From JANWHF01 sp036276235 (GTDB taxonomy: Bacteria; Planctomycetota; Phycisphaerae; Tepidisphaerales; Tepidisphaeraceae), in contig DATBDZ010000118.1 of NCBI GenBank assembly GCA_036276235.1, positions 1 through 9,674 of the forward strand: DNA of 9,674 nt, in the 5' to 3' direction. The notes beneath the pieces are model-generated. The model saw only the letters and a list, made by a program, of their open reading frames with translations. It was not told the origin of the DNA and did no database searches. Positions 1 through 6,459 of this stretch are shown here, one piece after another. Each line of letters starts with the position of its first letter. Position 1 is the first letter of the stretch. The translations under genes were made by a program, and so were the position numbers.

Positions 1-10
1 CCCTCACCCC

Positions 11-40
11 AACCCTCTCCCCTGAGTACAGGGGAGAGGG
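11..40. repeat. GC-rich palindromic intergenic repeat (hairpin)
   Basis: A perfect inverted repeat has arms CCCTCTCCCCT (13-23) and AGGGGAGAGGG (30-40) around a 6-nt loop. It is preceded by CCCTCACCCCAA (1-12), giving the CCCTCACCCC-aa-CCCTCTCCCC layout seen in dispersed intergenic repeats of many high-GC bacteria. It lies just upstream of tdh, and its right arm supplies the purine run in front of the ATG at 44. It could be a terminator or mRNA-stabilising hairpin of the gene to the left, but there is no T-tract. Only one copy is visible here, so calling it a dispersed family is inference. Confidence 0.6.
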
Positions 41-76
41 AGTATGGCGAATCGCAAATCCCAACAAAGATCCTCC

Positions 77-1129
77 ATGAAAGCCTTAGTCAAAAAACAT
101 TCCAAGCCCGGCCTCTGGCTCGACGATGTTCCTGTCCCCGAGATCGGCATCAACGACGTCCTCATCGAAGTCCTCCGCACCGGCATCTGCGGCACCGACG
201 TTCACATCTACAACTGGGACGCCTGGGCCGCCAAGACGATCCCCGTGCCGATGGTGGTCGGCCACGAATTCGTTGGCCGCATCGCGAAGATCGGCGCTAA
301 CGTTCATGACTTTTCCATCGGCGATATTGTCAGCGGCGAAGGGCATGTCGTCTGCGGCCGCTGCCGCAACTGCCTCGCCGGGCGGCGGCACTTGTGCAAA
401 GACACCAAGGGCATCGGCGTCAATCGCCCCGGCGCGTTCGCCGAGTTTCTGGCGCTGCCGATGACCAATGTCTGGCTGCATGATTCCGCCGATGGCAGCC
501 ATGTCTCGGGCATCAGCCGCGATGTGCAGTCGATCTTCGATCCGTTCGGCAACGCCGTGCACACGGCCCTGAGCTTCGATCTGCTCGGCGAGGATGTGCT
601 GATCACCGGCGCCGGCCCCATCGGCTGCATGGCCGCTGCCGTCGCCAAACACGCCGGCGCGCGGCAGGTCGTCGTCACCGACGTCAACCCCTGGCGGCTC
701 GAGCTCGCCCGAAAGCTCGGCGCAACCTGCGTCGTCGATGTCCGCACCGAAAAACTCCCCGACATCCAGCACGAGCTGGGCATGCGCGAAGGCTTCGACG
801 TCGGCATGGAAATGTCCGGCAACCCCCAGGCCTTCCGCGACATGCTCGCCAACATGGCGCACGGCGGCAAAATCGCCATGCTCGGCATCCCAGAAAACCA
901 AACCGCCATCGACTGGAACACCGTCATCTTCAACATGCTCACCCTCAAAGGCATCTACGGCCGCGAGATGTACGAGACCTGGTACAAGATGACGGTGATG
1001 CTCCAGAGCGGCCTGGATATCTCACCGGTGATCACGCATCGATTGCCATTCACCGGATTCGAAGAAGGTTTCGAAGCGATGCGCTCAGGAAAGTCGGGGA
1101 AGGTTGTGCTGACATGGAAAGAGGGATGA
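77..1129 (+). CDS. tdh: L-threonine 3-dehydrogenase (zinc-dependent MDR family)
   Basis: This enzyme oxidises L-threonine with NAD+ to 2-amino-3-oxobutyrate in the cytoplasm, the first step of threonine conversion to glycine. The 350-aa product aligns end to end with E. coli Tdh as I remember it (341 aa). The catalytic-zinc region shows C38-G-T40-D-V-H43 and G62-H63-E64, and the structural zinc cysteines are C93, C96, C99 and C107. A Rossmann motif GAGPIG (177-182) is followed by D201 at the end of the next strand, as expected for NAD+ preference. GIYGREM and the SGKSGKV C-terminus are also typical. About 7-9 extra residues lie near 135-147. The start at 77 gives the family MKAL N-terminus but has no clear Shine-Dalgarno sequence; an in-frame ATG at 44 would add 11 residues and sits after a purine run inside the upstream hairpin. 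Its pathway partner kbl lies 4.1 kb downstream. Confidence 0.96.
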   Translation: MKALVKKHSKPGLWLDDVPVPEIGINDVLIEVLRTGICGTDVHIYNWDAWAAKTIPVPMVVGHEFVGRIAKIGANVHDFSIGDIVSGEGHVVCGRCRNCLAGRRHLCKDTKGIGVNRPGAFAEFLALPMTNVWLHDSADGSHVSGISRDVQSIFDPFGNAVHTALSFDLLGEDVLITGAGPIGCMAAAVAKHAGARQVVVTDVNPWRLELARKLGATCVVDVRTEKLPDIQHELGMREGFDVGMEMSGNPQAFRDMLANMAHGGKIAMLGIPENQTAIDWNTVIFNMLTLKGIYGREMYETWYKMTVMLQSGLDISPVITHRLPFTGFEEGFEAMRSGKSGKVVLTWKEG

Positions 1130-1158
1130 GCGGGCATCGACGACAAAGAGGGACGACA

Positions 1159-1196
1159 AAGGGGACGCACCCCTTCACCAAGGGGTACGTCCCCTT
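1159..1196. repeat. REP-like palindrome, copy A (3' side of the RAYT gene)
   Basis: Two 17-bp arms (1159-1175 and 1180-1196) flank a 4-nt loop CACC. The left arm AAGGGGACGCACCCCTT is the reverse complement of the right arm except for one position (C1168 against A1187). Each arm is itself a smaller AAGGGG/CCCCTT palindrome, so cruciform or double-hairpin forms are possible. The flanking AAA and CAA are shared with copy B at 1982-2018. It lies between the converging ends of tdh and the transposase gene. Palindromes of this kind beside a RAYT are the expected substrate of that transposase; this is inferred from the family. Confidence 0.85.
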
Positions 1197-1267
1197 CAAG
1201 TTCATCGTATCACCTTCCCTCAAGTTCGCTGCTTTCCTCGCGCGGCCCATTGTGGGTCGGCGGTGCC

Positions 1268-1948
1268 TCATGATTTGGACGACTTTCTTTGTCCGCCGCG
1301 CGAACGGAGCGTGGATTCCATCCCCAGGCGCGCGGCTGTCTGGGCGGTCCAGCGGTCATCGCCAAAAGGGCGGCCGCGGTCGATGCTAAGTTGCAGCCGT
1401 TCCAATTCCTTGACAGTCAGCGGCGTATTGACAAGCCGCGGCCAATCGGCCGGGCGGACTACTGGCCAGTCGCAAAGCAAATCGCTTAGCTTTTCGTCGC
1501 CATGCTCCCGGGCCCACATACTTCCCCATCGCCACCTTCGAGCATCGTCCACCAGTTCCGCGGAAACTGCGTTGCGCTCTACGTAGCGGCAGACCGTCAG
1601 GAGGTGCTCATCTGTCTTTATCGGAAAGCTCTTAAATCGCCCCTGATAGAGGTGGCCCCAACCCACTGTGTCGTGTGCAACGCGCCATCGAACGGCGTGC
1701 GTATTTGCGAGCCAGCGAAAGAATTGAGTTAGCTCCCCATCCTCGCGCGGCCACGCGACAAAGTGCCAGTGTGTGGCGAGCACGCAATAGGAGAGAATCC
1801 GCAGCGGGTATTTTTCGTGTGCCTCAGTCAGGACCCGCTCGAAGGCTGCGTAGTCGCTGTCTTTGCGGAACATCTTAAACCGCCCGGCGGAGCGGTTAAG
1901 GACGTGGTAAACCAGTCCACCAGGAGCAACACGCGGCGTTCGTGGCAT
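1268..1948 (-). CDS. REP-associated tyrosine transposase (RAYT, Y1_Tnp/HUH family)
   Basis: This 226-aa protein belongs to the IS200-like Y1 transposase superfamily, RAYT branch, whose members nick single-stranded palindromic DNA through a 5'-phosphotyrosine. The N-terminal MPRTPRVAPGG and YHVLNRS are family hallmarks. The metal-binding HUH motif is H60-W61-H62, GHLYQGRFKSF follows at 98-108, and the catalytic tyrosine is Y122 in RYVERNAV. The C-terminal RGRPFGD and a basic tail are also typical, so the protein looks full length. The ATG at 1948 is preferred because the longer frame opens with TTG at 2002, inside the palindrome arm. No good ribosome site is visible. It converges with tdh and is flanked by palindromes at 1159-1196 and 1982-2018. 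Product class is secure; current activity is unknown. Confidence 0.93.
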   Translation of the reverse strand: MPRTPRVAPGGLVYHVLNRSAGRFKMFRKDSDYAAFERVLTEAHEKYPLRILSYCVLATHWHFVAWPREDGELTQFFRWLANTHAVRWRVAHDTVGWGHLYQGRFKSFPIKTDEHLLTVCRYVERNAVSAELVDDARRWRWGSMWAREHGDEKLSDLLCDWPVVRPADWPRLVNTPLTVKELERLQLSIDRGRPFGDDRWTAQTAARLGMESTLRSRGGQRKSSKS

Positions 1949-1981
1949 CAAGGCAGCGTACCCAGTCTTGCCGTTGATTAA

Positions 1982-2018
1982 AAGGGGACGCACCCCTTCC
2001 AAAGGGGTACGTCCCCTT
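1982..2018. repeat. REP-like palindrome, copy B (5' side of the RAYT gene)
   Basis: Arms at 1982-1998 and 2002-2018 flank a 3-nt loop. Both arm sequences are identical to copy A, including the single C/A mismatch (C1991 against A2009); only the loop differs (CCA here, CACC in copy A). It lies about 33 bp upstream of the transposase ATG, so it could also influence expression of that gene. Equal orientation of the two copies follows from the shared mismatch. Confidence 0.85.
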
Positions 2019-2030
2019 CAATCTGATCTC

Positions 2031-2055
2031 TTTTCTCGGTCCTTTTTCTCGGTCC
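2031..2055. repeat. Short tandem repeat, two 12-bp copies
   Basis: TTTTCTCGGTCC occurs at 2031-2042 and again at 2044-2055, a period of 13. It lies in the roughly 125-bp gap between palindrome B and the end of the membrane-protein gene. No function can be assigned, and it may simply be slippage. Confidence 0.5.
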
Positions 2056-2143
2056 TCATGAGCCTCCCGGACCTGTTGTCCACAAGGTTGACTGCTGTGC
2101 TTGCATCCGCCAGATGCTGGCGATGAATGGGAAATCGGCGGCG

Positions 2144-2968
2144 CTACGCTTGTTTCGCCGGCGTAGGGGATCCGCACTCGGGACAGATGCCGCTGGTATT
2201 GCCCGTGAGATTGTAGTTGCACATTGCGCAAAAGCCGGCCCGCACGCGGCGGTTGTGGACCATCCTGCGAATCGGCGCGATCGCCAGCCATGTTAGTGCT
2301 CCCGCCGTTAATGCAAAAATCATTGTAGCAAAAATATTGGCGACCACCGCTCCCATTGCCCAATGGCGCCAGGTGCTTCCATCATCAATGGGCGCGCTGG
2401 CGCGAGCAACGAAGGGCCAACCCCAGTGTGTCTCATCGCTGGACCCCCAATAGGATGGGCCCATTGCTTGCGCCCGCGGAGAAATGTTCATGATGACCAC
2501 TCCAACAGCCACCAGCCCACCGGCTAGCCAGCAGAAGCGATCCGATCCATGACTCATGCGCCTTCTTGATCGCAGCGCGGATCGAATCCATATCGCCGGT
2601 ACCGCGATAACAGCGAGCGCCAGCCACCACCACGGGACCGTGAGCGTGGCACATAGACTCCCCCGGCTGGAACGGTAAAACTGAAGGTCACAAATCGTAT
2701 GGAGTTCACCCAGCACGCCTGGATACGAATTGACGCGCCATTCGTGTCCCGCGGGAAAGAACGGCACTTCATCGAGGTTTACCACGAAATCCGCATTCGT
2801 CGTTCTTATCGAAACCATGCGTCCACCGGCCCGCACCCACTCGATTTCATCGAATGTGCCAAGGCAGGTACGTGCCCAGAATGTGGCCACCGCGGTGAAT
2901 AGCACCAACGACATGACTGCAATGGCAGTGAACAGCCATCTGGCGATGGTGCGGCGGGTGGGTTTCAT
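2144..2968 (-). CDS. Four-helix membrane protein with C-terminal zinc ribbon (hypothetical)
   Basis: I do not recognise a named family for the whole 274-aa protein. It starts MKPTRR, then shows a hydrophobic helix at about 11-31, a soluble segment (32-111), helices at about 112-128, 145-162 and 204-231, and a C-terminal zinc ribbon with C247, C250, C262 and C265 (GFCAMCNYNLTG...CPECGSP). By the positive-inside pattern (RRT before helix 1, RSRRR after helix 2, RRMVHNRR after helix 4) the ribbon should be cytoplasmic. Such ribbons are common at the ends of Planctomycetota membrane proteins, usually with unknown roles. The ATG at 2968 is chosen because the first helix follows directly; in-frame ATGs at 2998 and 3001 would overlap the divergent neighbour. 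Upstream GGAAC is a weak ribosome site. Divergent arrangement with the next gene suggests a shared promoter region. Confidence 0.75.
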   Translation of the reverse strand: MKPTRRTIARWLFTAIAVMSLVLFTAVATFWARTCLGTFDEIEWVRAGGRMVSIRTTNADFVVNLDEVPFFPAGHEWRVNSYPGVLGELHTICDLQFYRSSRGSLCATLTVPWWWLALAVIAVPAIWIRSALRSRRRMSHGSDRFCWLAGGLVAVGVVIMNISPRAQAMGPSYWGSSDETHWGWPFVARASAPIDDGSTWRHWAMGAVVANIFATMIFALTAGALTWLAIAPIRRMVHNRRVRAGFCAMCNYNLTGNTSGICPECGSPTPAKQA

Positions 2969-2999
2969 AACGTTCCGGTCGATTGCTATGATGGACATC

Positions 3000-4334
3000 A
3001 TGCTTCGCACCACGCGAGCACGATTGATGAAAACGCTGCTGCCGATCGTGCTGCTGGCGGCGCTGGCCTTCCCCATTATAAACGGCTATCGACTCCGACG
3101 GTTGCAGGCGACCGATTACCTTCACCCTGCGGCGACCGAGAGCAACCAGTTCGAGCAACAAATCGATAGACTTGTCGGAGTGGACGATCGCGCAAGCTTC
3201 GGGTTTGAGTTCCTGCCGGCGCCGGCGCCAGGAGAAGGGACAGCCGGCATCATTGAAGATCCGCCGCCAGGTTCGGTGGCGGGCCTGCTTCGCCCGCTTG
3301 TTGCCGCGGGACTCAAGTCTCTGCCCCATCTCATTGCCCACCTTTCGGATCAGCGCAAGACCCGCATCGTGGTCGAACATAGTGGAGGATTTGGCGGAAT
3401 GTTCTGGTCGGGCGAGTACGACCGCGGGCGGGTCGAGGGGATGCCGCAAAGCACAACGGTGAGGGAGCAACCGGCCGACAATGCACGGCCGCCGTCCAGG
3501 CATGTTGTCACCGTTGGCGATTTGTGCTGGGTCGCAGTCGGCCAGATTGTGAATCGCGAATTCCTGCCCGTTCGATATGTCCCTACTGCGATCACGGTTA
3601 TCAATTCGCCCACCACGTTTCCTGAATTGGCGGCTGCAACGGCGAAGGAGTGGGCCGATCTGACGCCCGAACGCCATCGCCAATCGCTGCTCTTTGACTT
3701 TGACAATGGAAGCGGGGAAGAGGCGATTCTTCGCCTCGCGTACTACTACCCCGAAGCCGTCGAATCGATTGCGCTGGATCGCCTGGCGCGGCCCATGTAT
3801 TCATGGGATGTCACGCACGCATTTATGGAGAAGGAGATCTATTCCACGACCCAACCGGCGCAATGGGACAAGTCAACCGCCGCGTTCGTTGCAAAGCACG
3901 GCCCTGCGTTTCGCGATGGGATTGAGGAAGAGTTGATCTGGGCTTGCTGGAGCCAGGACAACGGAAACAAGGAGCGCTACGATCCATCCGCAATCTTCAG
4001 GCATCTGTTTCCGGATGTTAATAGAAAGAAGTGGCCGCACCCGATTAATGCGATCGAGCAGATGAGCCAGACTGACTTTATCCGCCACATCGCGCCGCTG
4101 AAATCCGCGAAAGTCGATGATGAGGTCTATCGAATCTTTCACACGATTGGAAGCGGCCACTTCGACCCGGAGCGCGAAAACGATCTGGCCCTGGCGTCCA
4201 TGGTGCGGCTGATTGACAAGGGTCACAATGAGGAATTCATCGCCTATTGCGATAGCCACAGCGCGGGCGACCGACGTCATGGCGACGAGCTGGTCAAACT
4301 GGCCGCGCGGTTGAGGAAGAGTCAGCGGTCGTAG
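3000..4334 (+). CDS. Conserved-looking hypothetical protein with N-terminal membrane anchor or signal peptide
   Basis: The product is about 444 aa and I cannot name its family. The N-terminus is basic (LRTTRAR), followed by a hydrophobic stretch LLPIVLLAALAFPII and then NGYRLRR. This suits a signal anchor or an uncleaved signal peptide, with the rest outside the cytoplasm. The body is polar with normal amino-acid composition and segments such as GDLCWVAVGQIVNREF and a later EEAILRLAYYYPEAVESIAL that look like ordered helices. No catalytic motif is evident. Candidate starts are 2988, 2991, 3000 and 3027; none has a good ribosome site, and earlier ones would run into the divergent gene. It ends 22 bp before the decayed VOC gene, which has its own strong ribosome site, so the two were probably co-transcribed. 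Confidence 0.7.
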   Translation: MLRTTRARLMKTLLPIVLLAALAFPIINGYRLRRLQATDYLHPAATESNQFEQQIDRLVGVDDRASFGFEFLPAPAPGEGTAGIIEDPPPGSVAGLLRPLVAAGLKSLPHLIAHLSDQRKTRIVVEHSGGFGGMFWSGEYDRGRVEGMPQSTTVREQPADNARPPSRHVVTVGDLCWVAVGQIVNREFLPVRYVPTAITVINSPTTFPELAAATAKEWADLTPERHRQSLLFDFDNGSGEEAILRLAYYYPEAVESIALDRLARPMYSWDVTHAFMEKEIYSTTQPAQWDKSTAAFVAKHGPAFRDGIEEELIWACWSQDNGNKERYDPSAIFRHLFPDVNRKKWPHPINAIEQMSQTDFIRHIAPLKSAKVDDEVYRIFHTIGSGHFDPERENDLALASMVRLIDKGHNEEFIAYCDSHSAGDRRHGDELVKLAARLRKSQRS

Positions 4335-4346
4335 TAATCACAGAGT

Positions 4347-4352
4347 GGAGGT
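4347..4352 (+). promoter_or_regulatory. Strong Shine-Dalgarno (GGAGGT) pointing to the ATG at 4357
   Basis: GGAGGT lies 4 nt before the ATG at 4357. That ATG is not in frame with the recognisable VOC coding sequence that follows, which is the main argument that the VOC gene carries a frameshift between 4357 and about 4400. Confidence 0.6.
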
Positions 4353-4356
4353 GCAG

Positions 4357-4823
4357 ATGACTCAACAAGCAGCCGAACCGCGAACTACGCACGGATGTAT
4401 GCCCGGCCCGTTCTGTTCGTCGCCGATGTCAGCCTGTTCGTCGCCGATGTCAGCCGGGCGCTTCACTTCTACGTCGACCAGCTTGGCTTTGAAAGAGCCT
4501 GGCATGAAAGCGACGGCGCCGGGAAAGTTGCACAAGTGAATCGCGGCGGCTGCGAGATCATTCTTTGCCAGAGCGCCGATCAGAAGGACAAGGCGCGGCT
4601 ATTCGTCGAGCTGACCGACGACGGGCTGGCGGCGCTTCGCGGGGAGATTGTCGCGACGGCGATTGCGAGCGAAAAATCCTGTTGGGGCTACGACGTGATC
4701 CGGATCGAAGACCCGGATGCGAATTAGATTCTGTTCCCGCTGTCGGCTCCATCAACGAGCAAGACACGCGCGGCGGGATGGGTAAAATGGTGCACGGTTC
4801 GGAGCCGATTGTGTAAATCGTAA
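4357..4823 (+). pseudogene. VOC / glyoxalase-bleomycin-resistance fold protein, decayed
   Basis: The frame from 4395 encodes ARPVLFVADVS...RALHFYVDQLGFERAW, then RLFVELTDDG and GYDVIRIEDPDAN, the order and motifs of small VOC-superfamily proteins related to glyoxalase and bleomycin-resistance dioxygenase folds. Three apparent lesions are visible. First, the well-placed ribosome site drives an ATG (4357) that is out of frame with this coding sequence; adding one base would join them. Second, an exact 21-bp tandem duplication (4413-4433 and 4434-4454) repeats LFVADVS in the first strand. Third, a TAG at 4725-4727 stands where the usual DPDGNE motif has Glu, and in-frame ILFPL continues after it. 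Read-through would end at TAA 4821-4823. A functional short protein from 4395 to 4727 cannot be excluded but would lack the last strand. Confidence 0.72.
4413..4454. repeat. Exact 21-bp tandem duplication inside the VOC gene
   Basis: The 21 bases beginning CTGTTCGTCGCC occur twice back to back, at 4413-4433 and 4434-4454, with no mismatch. The unit is a multiple of three, so it adds seven residues without changing frame. Perfect identity suggests a recent replication-slippage event. Confidence 0.95.
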
Positions 4824-4855
4824 ACTTAATCTGCATATGGTCTTATGATCGTCAC

Positions 4856-5005
4856 ATGGAGCAACTTGAATGCACCATTTGCACTGTTTCAGGCTTTCCG
4901 CGAAAGCCGCTGGAAACATGGGCCTCACCACACGATCTAGTGCACGAAAGTGGTGCTTTCTATGTTACACCCTTCCGTGGTGTAACACATGCGTTGATGA
5001 CATAA
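4856..5005 (+). CDS. Possible small ORF or gene remnant, 49 aa
   Basis: ATG at 4856 to TAA at 5003-5005 gives a 49-aa product that begins MEQLECTICTV and ends RGVTHALMT. It has a CxxC pair (C6, C9), mixed and plausible amino-acid composition, and no match that I recognise. No Shine-Dalgarno sequence precedes it; a TATGAT at 4844-4849 lacks a good -35. It could be a small protein, the left-over start of a larger gene, or chance. The operator-like palindrome lies inside its last third (codons for VTPFRGVT), so only one of the two readings may be meaningful. Confidence 0.25.
   Translation: MEQLECTICTVSGFPRKPLETWASPHDLVHESGAFYVTPFRGVTHALMT
4963..4987. promoter_or_regulatory. Operator-like inverted repeat upstream of kbl
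   Basis: TGTTACACC (4963-4971) and GGTGTAACA (4979-4987) are perfect 9-bp inverted arms around a 7-nt spacer, for a centre-to-centre distance of 16 bp, which suits a dimeric helix-turn-helix regulator. A further TGTAACA half-site lies at 5063-5069. The site is about 275 bp before the kbl start, far for a simple operator unless the promoter lies near it. The regulator is not identifiable, and the same bases fall within a possible small ORF. Confidence 0.4.
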
Positions 5006-5263
5006 ATTACTCTGTCGGAACCAGTTGCGCGATGAGCAGCGCCCCTGTGACACCGGCGCAGTTGTAACATTTGTAATATGCCGGCGGCGCTGAGCCGACC
5101 AGGGATCAAGCGTGGCTCGGCCCATCTTGATTCGAGTTTTGGAGTTGTGCCGAGGGTGTTCCGAAGTGACATGCATCGTGGGGTTCGTCATCACGTCGGC
5201 AACGGTTATTCTAATGGGGCGCAAAATGTTGCGCGATGATGCGCGGCAAGGTAAGACATCAGC

Positions 5264-6457
5264 ATGGCTAATCCATATCAGCGCGTCGGCGAGCATCTTG
5301 GGAAGCAACTCGATGAGATTCGGGCGGCTGGTCTGTTCAAGGGCGAGCGCGTTCTCACCACGCCGCAGCGGCCGCATGCGGCTGTTGCGGGCGGGCAGAA
5401 GGTCCTCAATCTTTGCGCGAATAATTATCTGGGTTTGGCGGATCATCCGGCGATTATCGACGCGGCCAAGCAGGCGCTTGACCACTGGGGCTACGGCATG
5501 GCCAGCGTCCGCTTCATCTGCGGCACGCAGGAGCTTCATAAGCAGCTCGAGCAGAACATCAGCAAGTTTCTGCATGCCGATGACACGATCCTGTATGCCG
5601 CCTGCTGGGACGCGAATGGCGGGTTGTTTGAGACGATCCTGGGCGCGGAAGATGCGATCATTTCCGATGAGCTGAATCACGCGTCGATCATCGATGGTGT
5701 TCGTCTTTGCAAGGCACAGCGGCATCGCTATCGCAACAACGACATTGCGGACTTGGAGGCCAAGCTGAAGGAAGCGCACGCCGCGCGGTTTCGGATGATC
5801 GCGACGGACGGCGTTTTTTCGATGGACGGAACGATCGCCAATTTGCCGGCGATCTGCGAACTGGCGGATAAGTACGATGCGCTGGTGATGGTCGATGACT
5901 CGCACGCGGCGGGCTTCATCGGAAAGAACGGCGGCGGGACGCCGGAGTATCACAATCTTGTTGGACGCATTGATGTGATCACCGGAACGCTCGGCAAAGC
6001 CCTGGGCGGTGGAAGCGGCGGCTACACGAGCGGCCGCGCGGAGATCGTGCAGATGCTGCGGCAGCGCTCGCGGCCATATCTGTTTTCCAACTCGCTACCG
6101 CCGCCGATTGTGGCGGCTTCGCTGAAGAGCCTGGAGCTTGTCGCCGGCTCGCGCGATCTGCGCGATCGGCTGGAAGAGAACACCAGGTTTTTCCGCTCGG
6201 CGATGACCGCCGCGGGTTTCACCATCGTGCCTGGAACGCATCCGATCGTGCCGATCATGATCGGCGACGCTGTGCTCGCCGGGAAGCTCGCGCAGCGCAT
6301 GCTCGAAAAGGGAGTGTACGTCATCGCGTTTTCGTATCCGGTGGTGCCGCAGGGCAAGGCGCGGATCCGCGTGCAGATGTCGGCGGCACACACACGCGAC
6401 GACTTGCAGTTCGCGGTCGAGGCATTCGCCGCGGCAAAGGCCGAGCTTAAGATGTAG
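5264..6457 (+). CDS. kbl: Glycine C-acetyltransferase (2-amino-3-ketobutyrate CoA ligase)
   Basis: This PLP-dependent enzyme of the alpha-oxoamine synthase family (fold type I) cleaves 2-amino-3-oxobutyrate with CoA to glycine and acetyl-CoA, directly using the product of Tdh. The 397-aa length matches E. coli Kbl. Visible motifs are NNYLGLADHP near the N-terminus, GTQELHKQLE, DELNHASIIDG, the PLP-contacting D211 and H214 in VDDSHAAGF, and the Schiff-base lysine K245 in GTLGKALGGGSGGY. The C-terminal KARIRVQMSAAHT is also typical, and close relatives KBL, BioF and HemA are separated by these signatures with good confidence. AAGG at 5248-5251 is a rather distant ribosome site. The stop is 2 bp before the glycosyltransferase gene, so both are on one transcript. 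tdh is not adjacent but 4.1 kb upstream. Confidence 0.96.
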   Translation: MANPYQRVGEHLGKQLDEIRAAGLFKGERVLTTPQRPHAAVAGGQKVLNLCANNYLGLADHPAIIDAAKQALDHWGYGMASVRFICGTQELHKQLEQNISKFLHADDTILYAACWDANGGLFETILGAEDAIISDELNHASIIDGVRLCKAQRHRYRNNDIADLEAKLKEAHAARFRMIATDGVFSMDGTIANLPAICELADKYDALVMVDDSHAAGFIGKNGGGTPEYHNLVGRIDVITGTLGKALGGGSGGYTSGRAEIVQMLRQRSRPYLFSNSLPPPIVAASLKSLELVAGSRDLRDRLEENTRFFRSAMTAAGFTIVPGTHPIVPIMIGDAVLAGKLAQRMLEKGVYVIAFSYPVVPQGKARIRVQMSAAHTRDDLQFAVEAFAAAKAELKM

Positions 6458-6459
6458 CG

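Larger units (their letters stand above)
1159..2018 (-). mobile_element. RAYT module: transposase gene bracketed by two palindromes
   Basis: The unit is about 860 bp and consists of a single intact Y1/HUH transposase gene with a near-identical 37-38 bp palindrome on each side, both in the same orientation relative to the + strand. RAYTs are usually domesticated, single-copy, chromosomal relatives of IS200/IS605 transposases that act on REP palindromes elsewhere in the genome, so this may be a stable resident locus rather than an active insertion sequence. There is no second ORF such as TnpB and no obvious target duplication. The boundaries are set by the palindromes and are approximate. Confidence 0.7.
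4824..5263. other. 440-bp gene-poor stretch upstream of kbl
   Basis: Between the VOC remnant and kbl no clearly real gene is present. The stretch holds a possible 49-aa ORF (4856-5005), an operator-like inverted repeat (4963-4987) and a second TGTAACA at 5063-5069. It should also contain the kbl promoter, but I could not find a convincing -35/-10 pair. A loose pairing of GCTGAGCC (5089-5096) with GGCTCGGC (5114-5121) could form a leader stem; support is weak. Confidence 0.5.

Noticed and set aside
86..954. Long minus-strand open frames across tdh (271 and 216 codons)
   Set aside because: They are antisense shadows of a clearly real gene with high GC at third positions; the products are repetitive and match nothing.
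1159..2018. Possible CRISPR-like or TnpB/IS605 element
   Set aside because: There are only two palindromes, 800 bp apart, with no spacer periodicity, and no second ORF; the gene between them is a typical RAYT.
1896..2363. 155-codon minus-strand open frame covering palindrome B
   Set aside because: It overlaps the ends of two better-supported genes in other frames and includes translated palindrome sequence.
2730..2999. N-terminal extension of the about 444-aa protein back to 2730
   Set aside because: It would be antisense to the zinc-ribbon membrane protein, and the hydrophobic anchor expected at the N-terminus begins only after 3027.
4395..4727. Intact 110-aa VOC protein
   Set aside because: The best ribosome site serves another frame, the first strand is duplicated, and the frame stops inside a conserved motif with matching residues continuing beyond it.
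5112..5675. 187-codon plus-strand open frame overlapping the start of kbl
   Set aside because: Two thirds lies out of frame inside kbl, and the unique first 50 codons show no recognisable protein features.
4937..5953. 338-codon minus-strand open frame running from the gap into kbl
   Set aside because: Most of it is antisense to kbl, whose identity is secure; the remaining part covers the gene-poor stretch without any motif or ribosome site.
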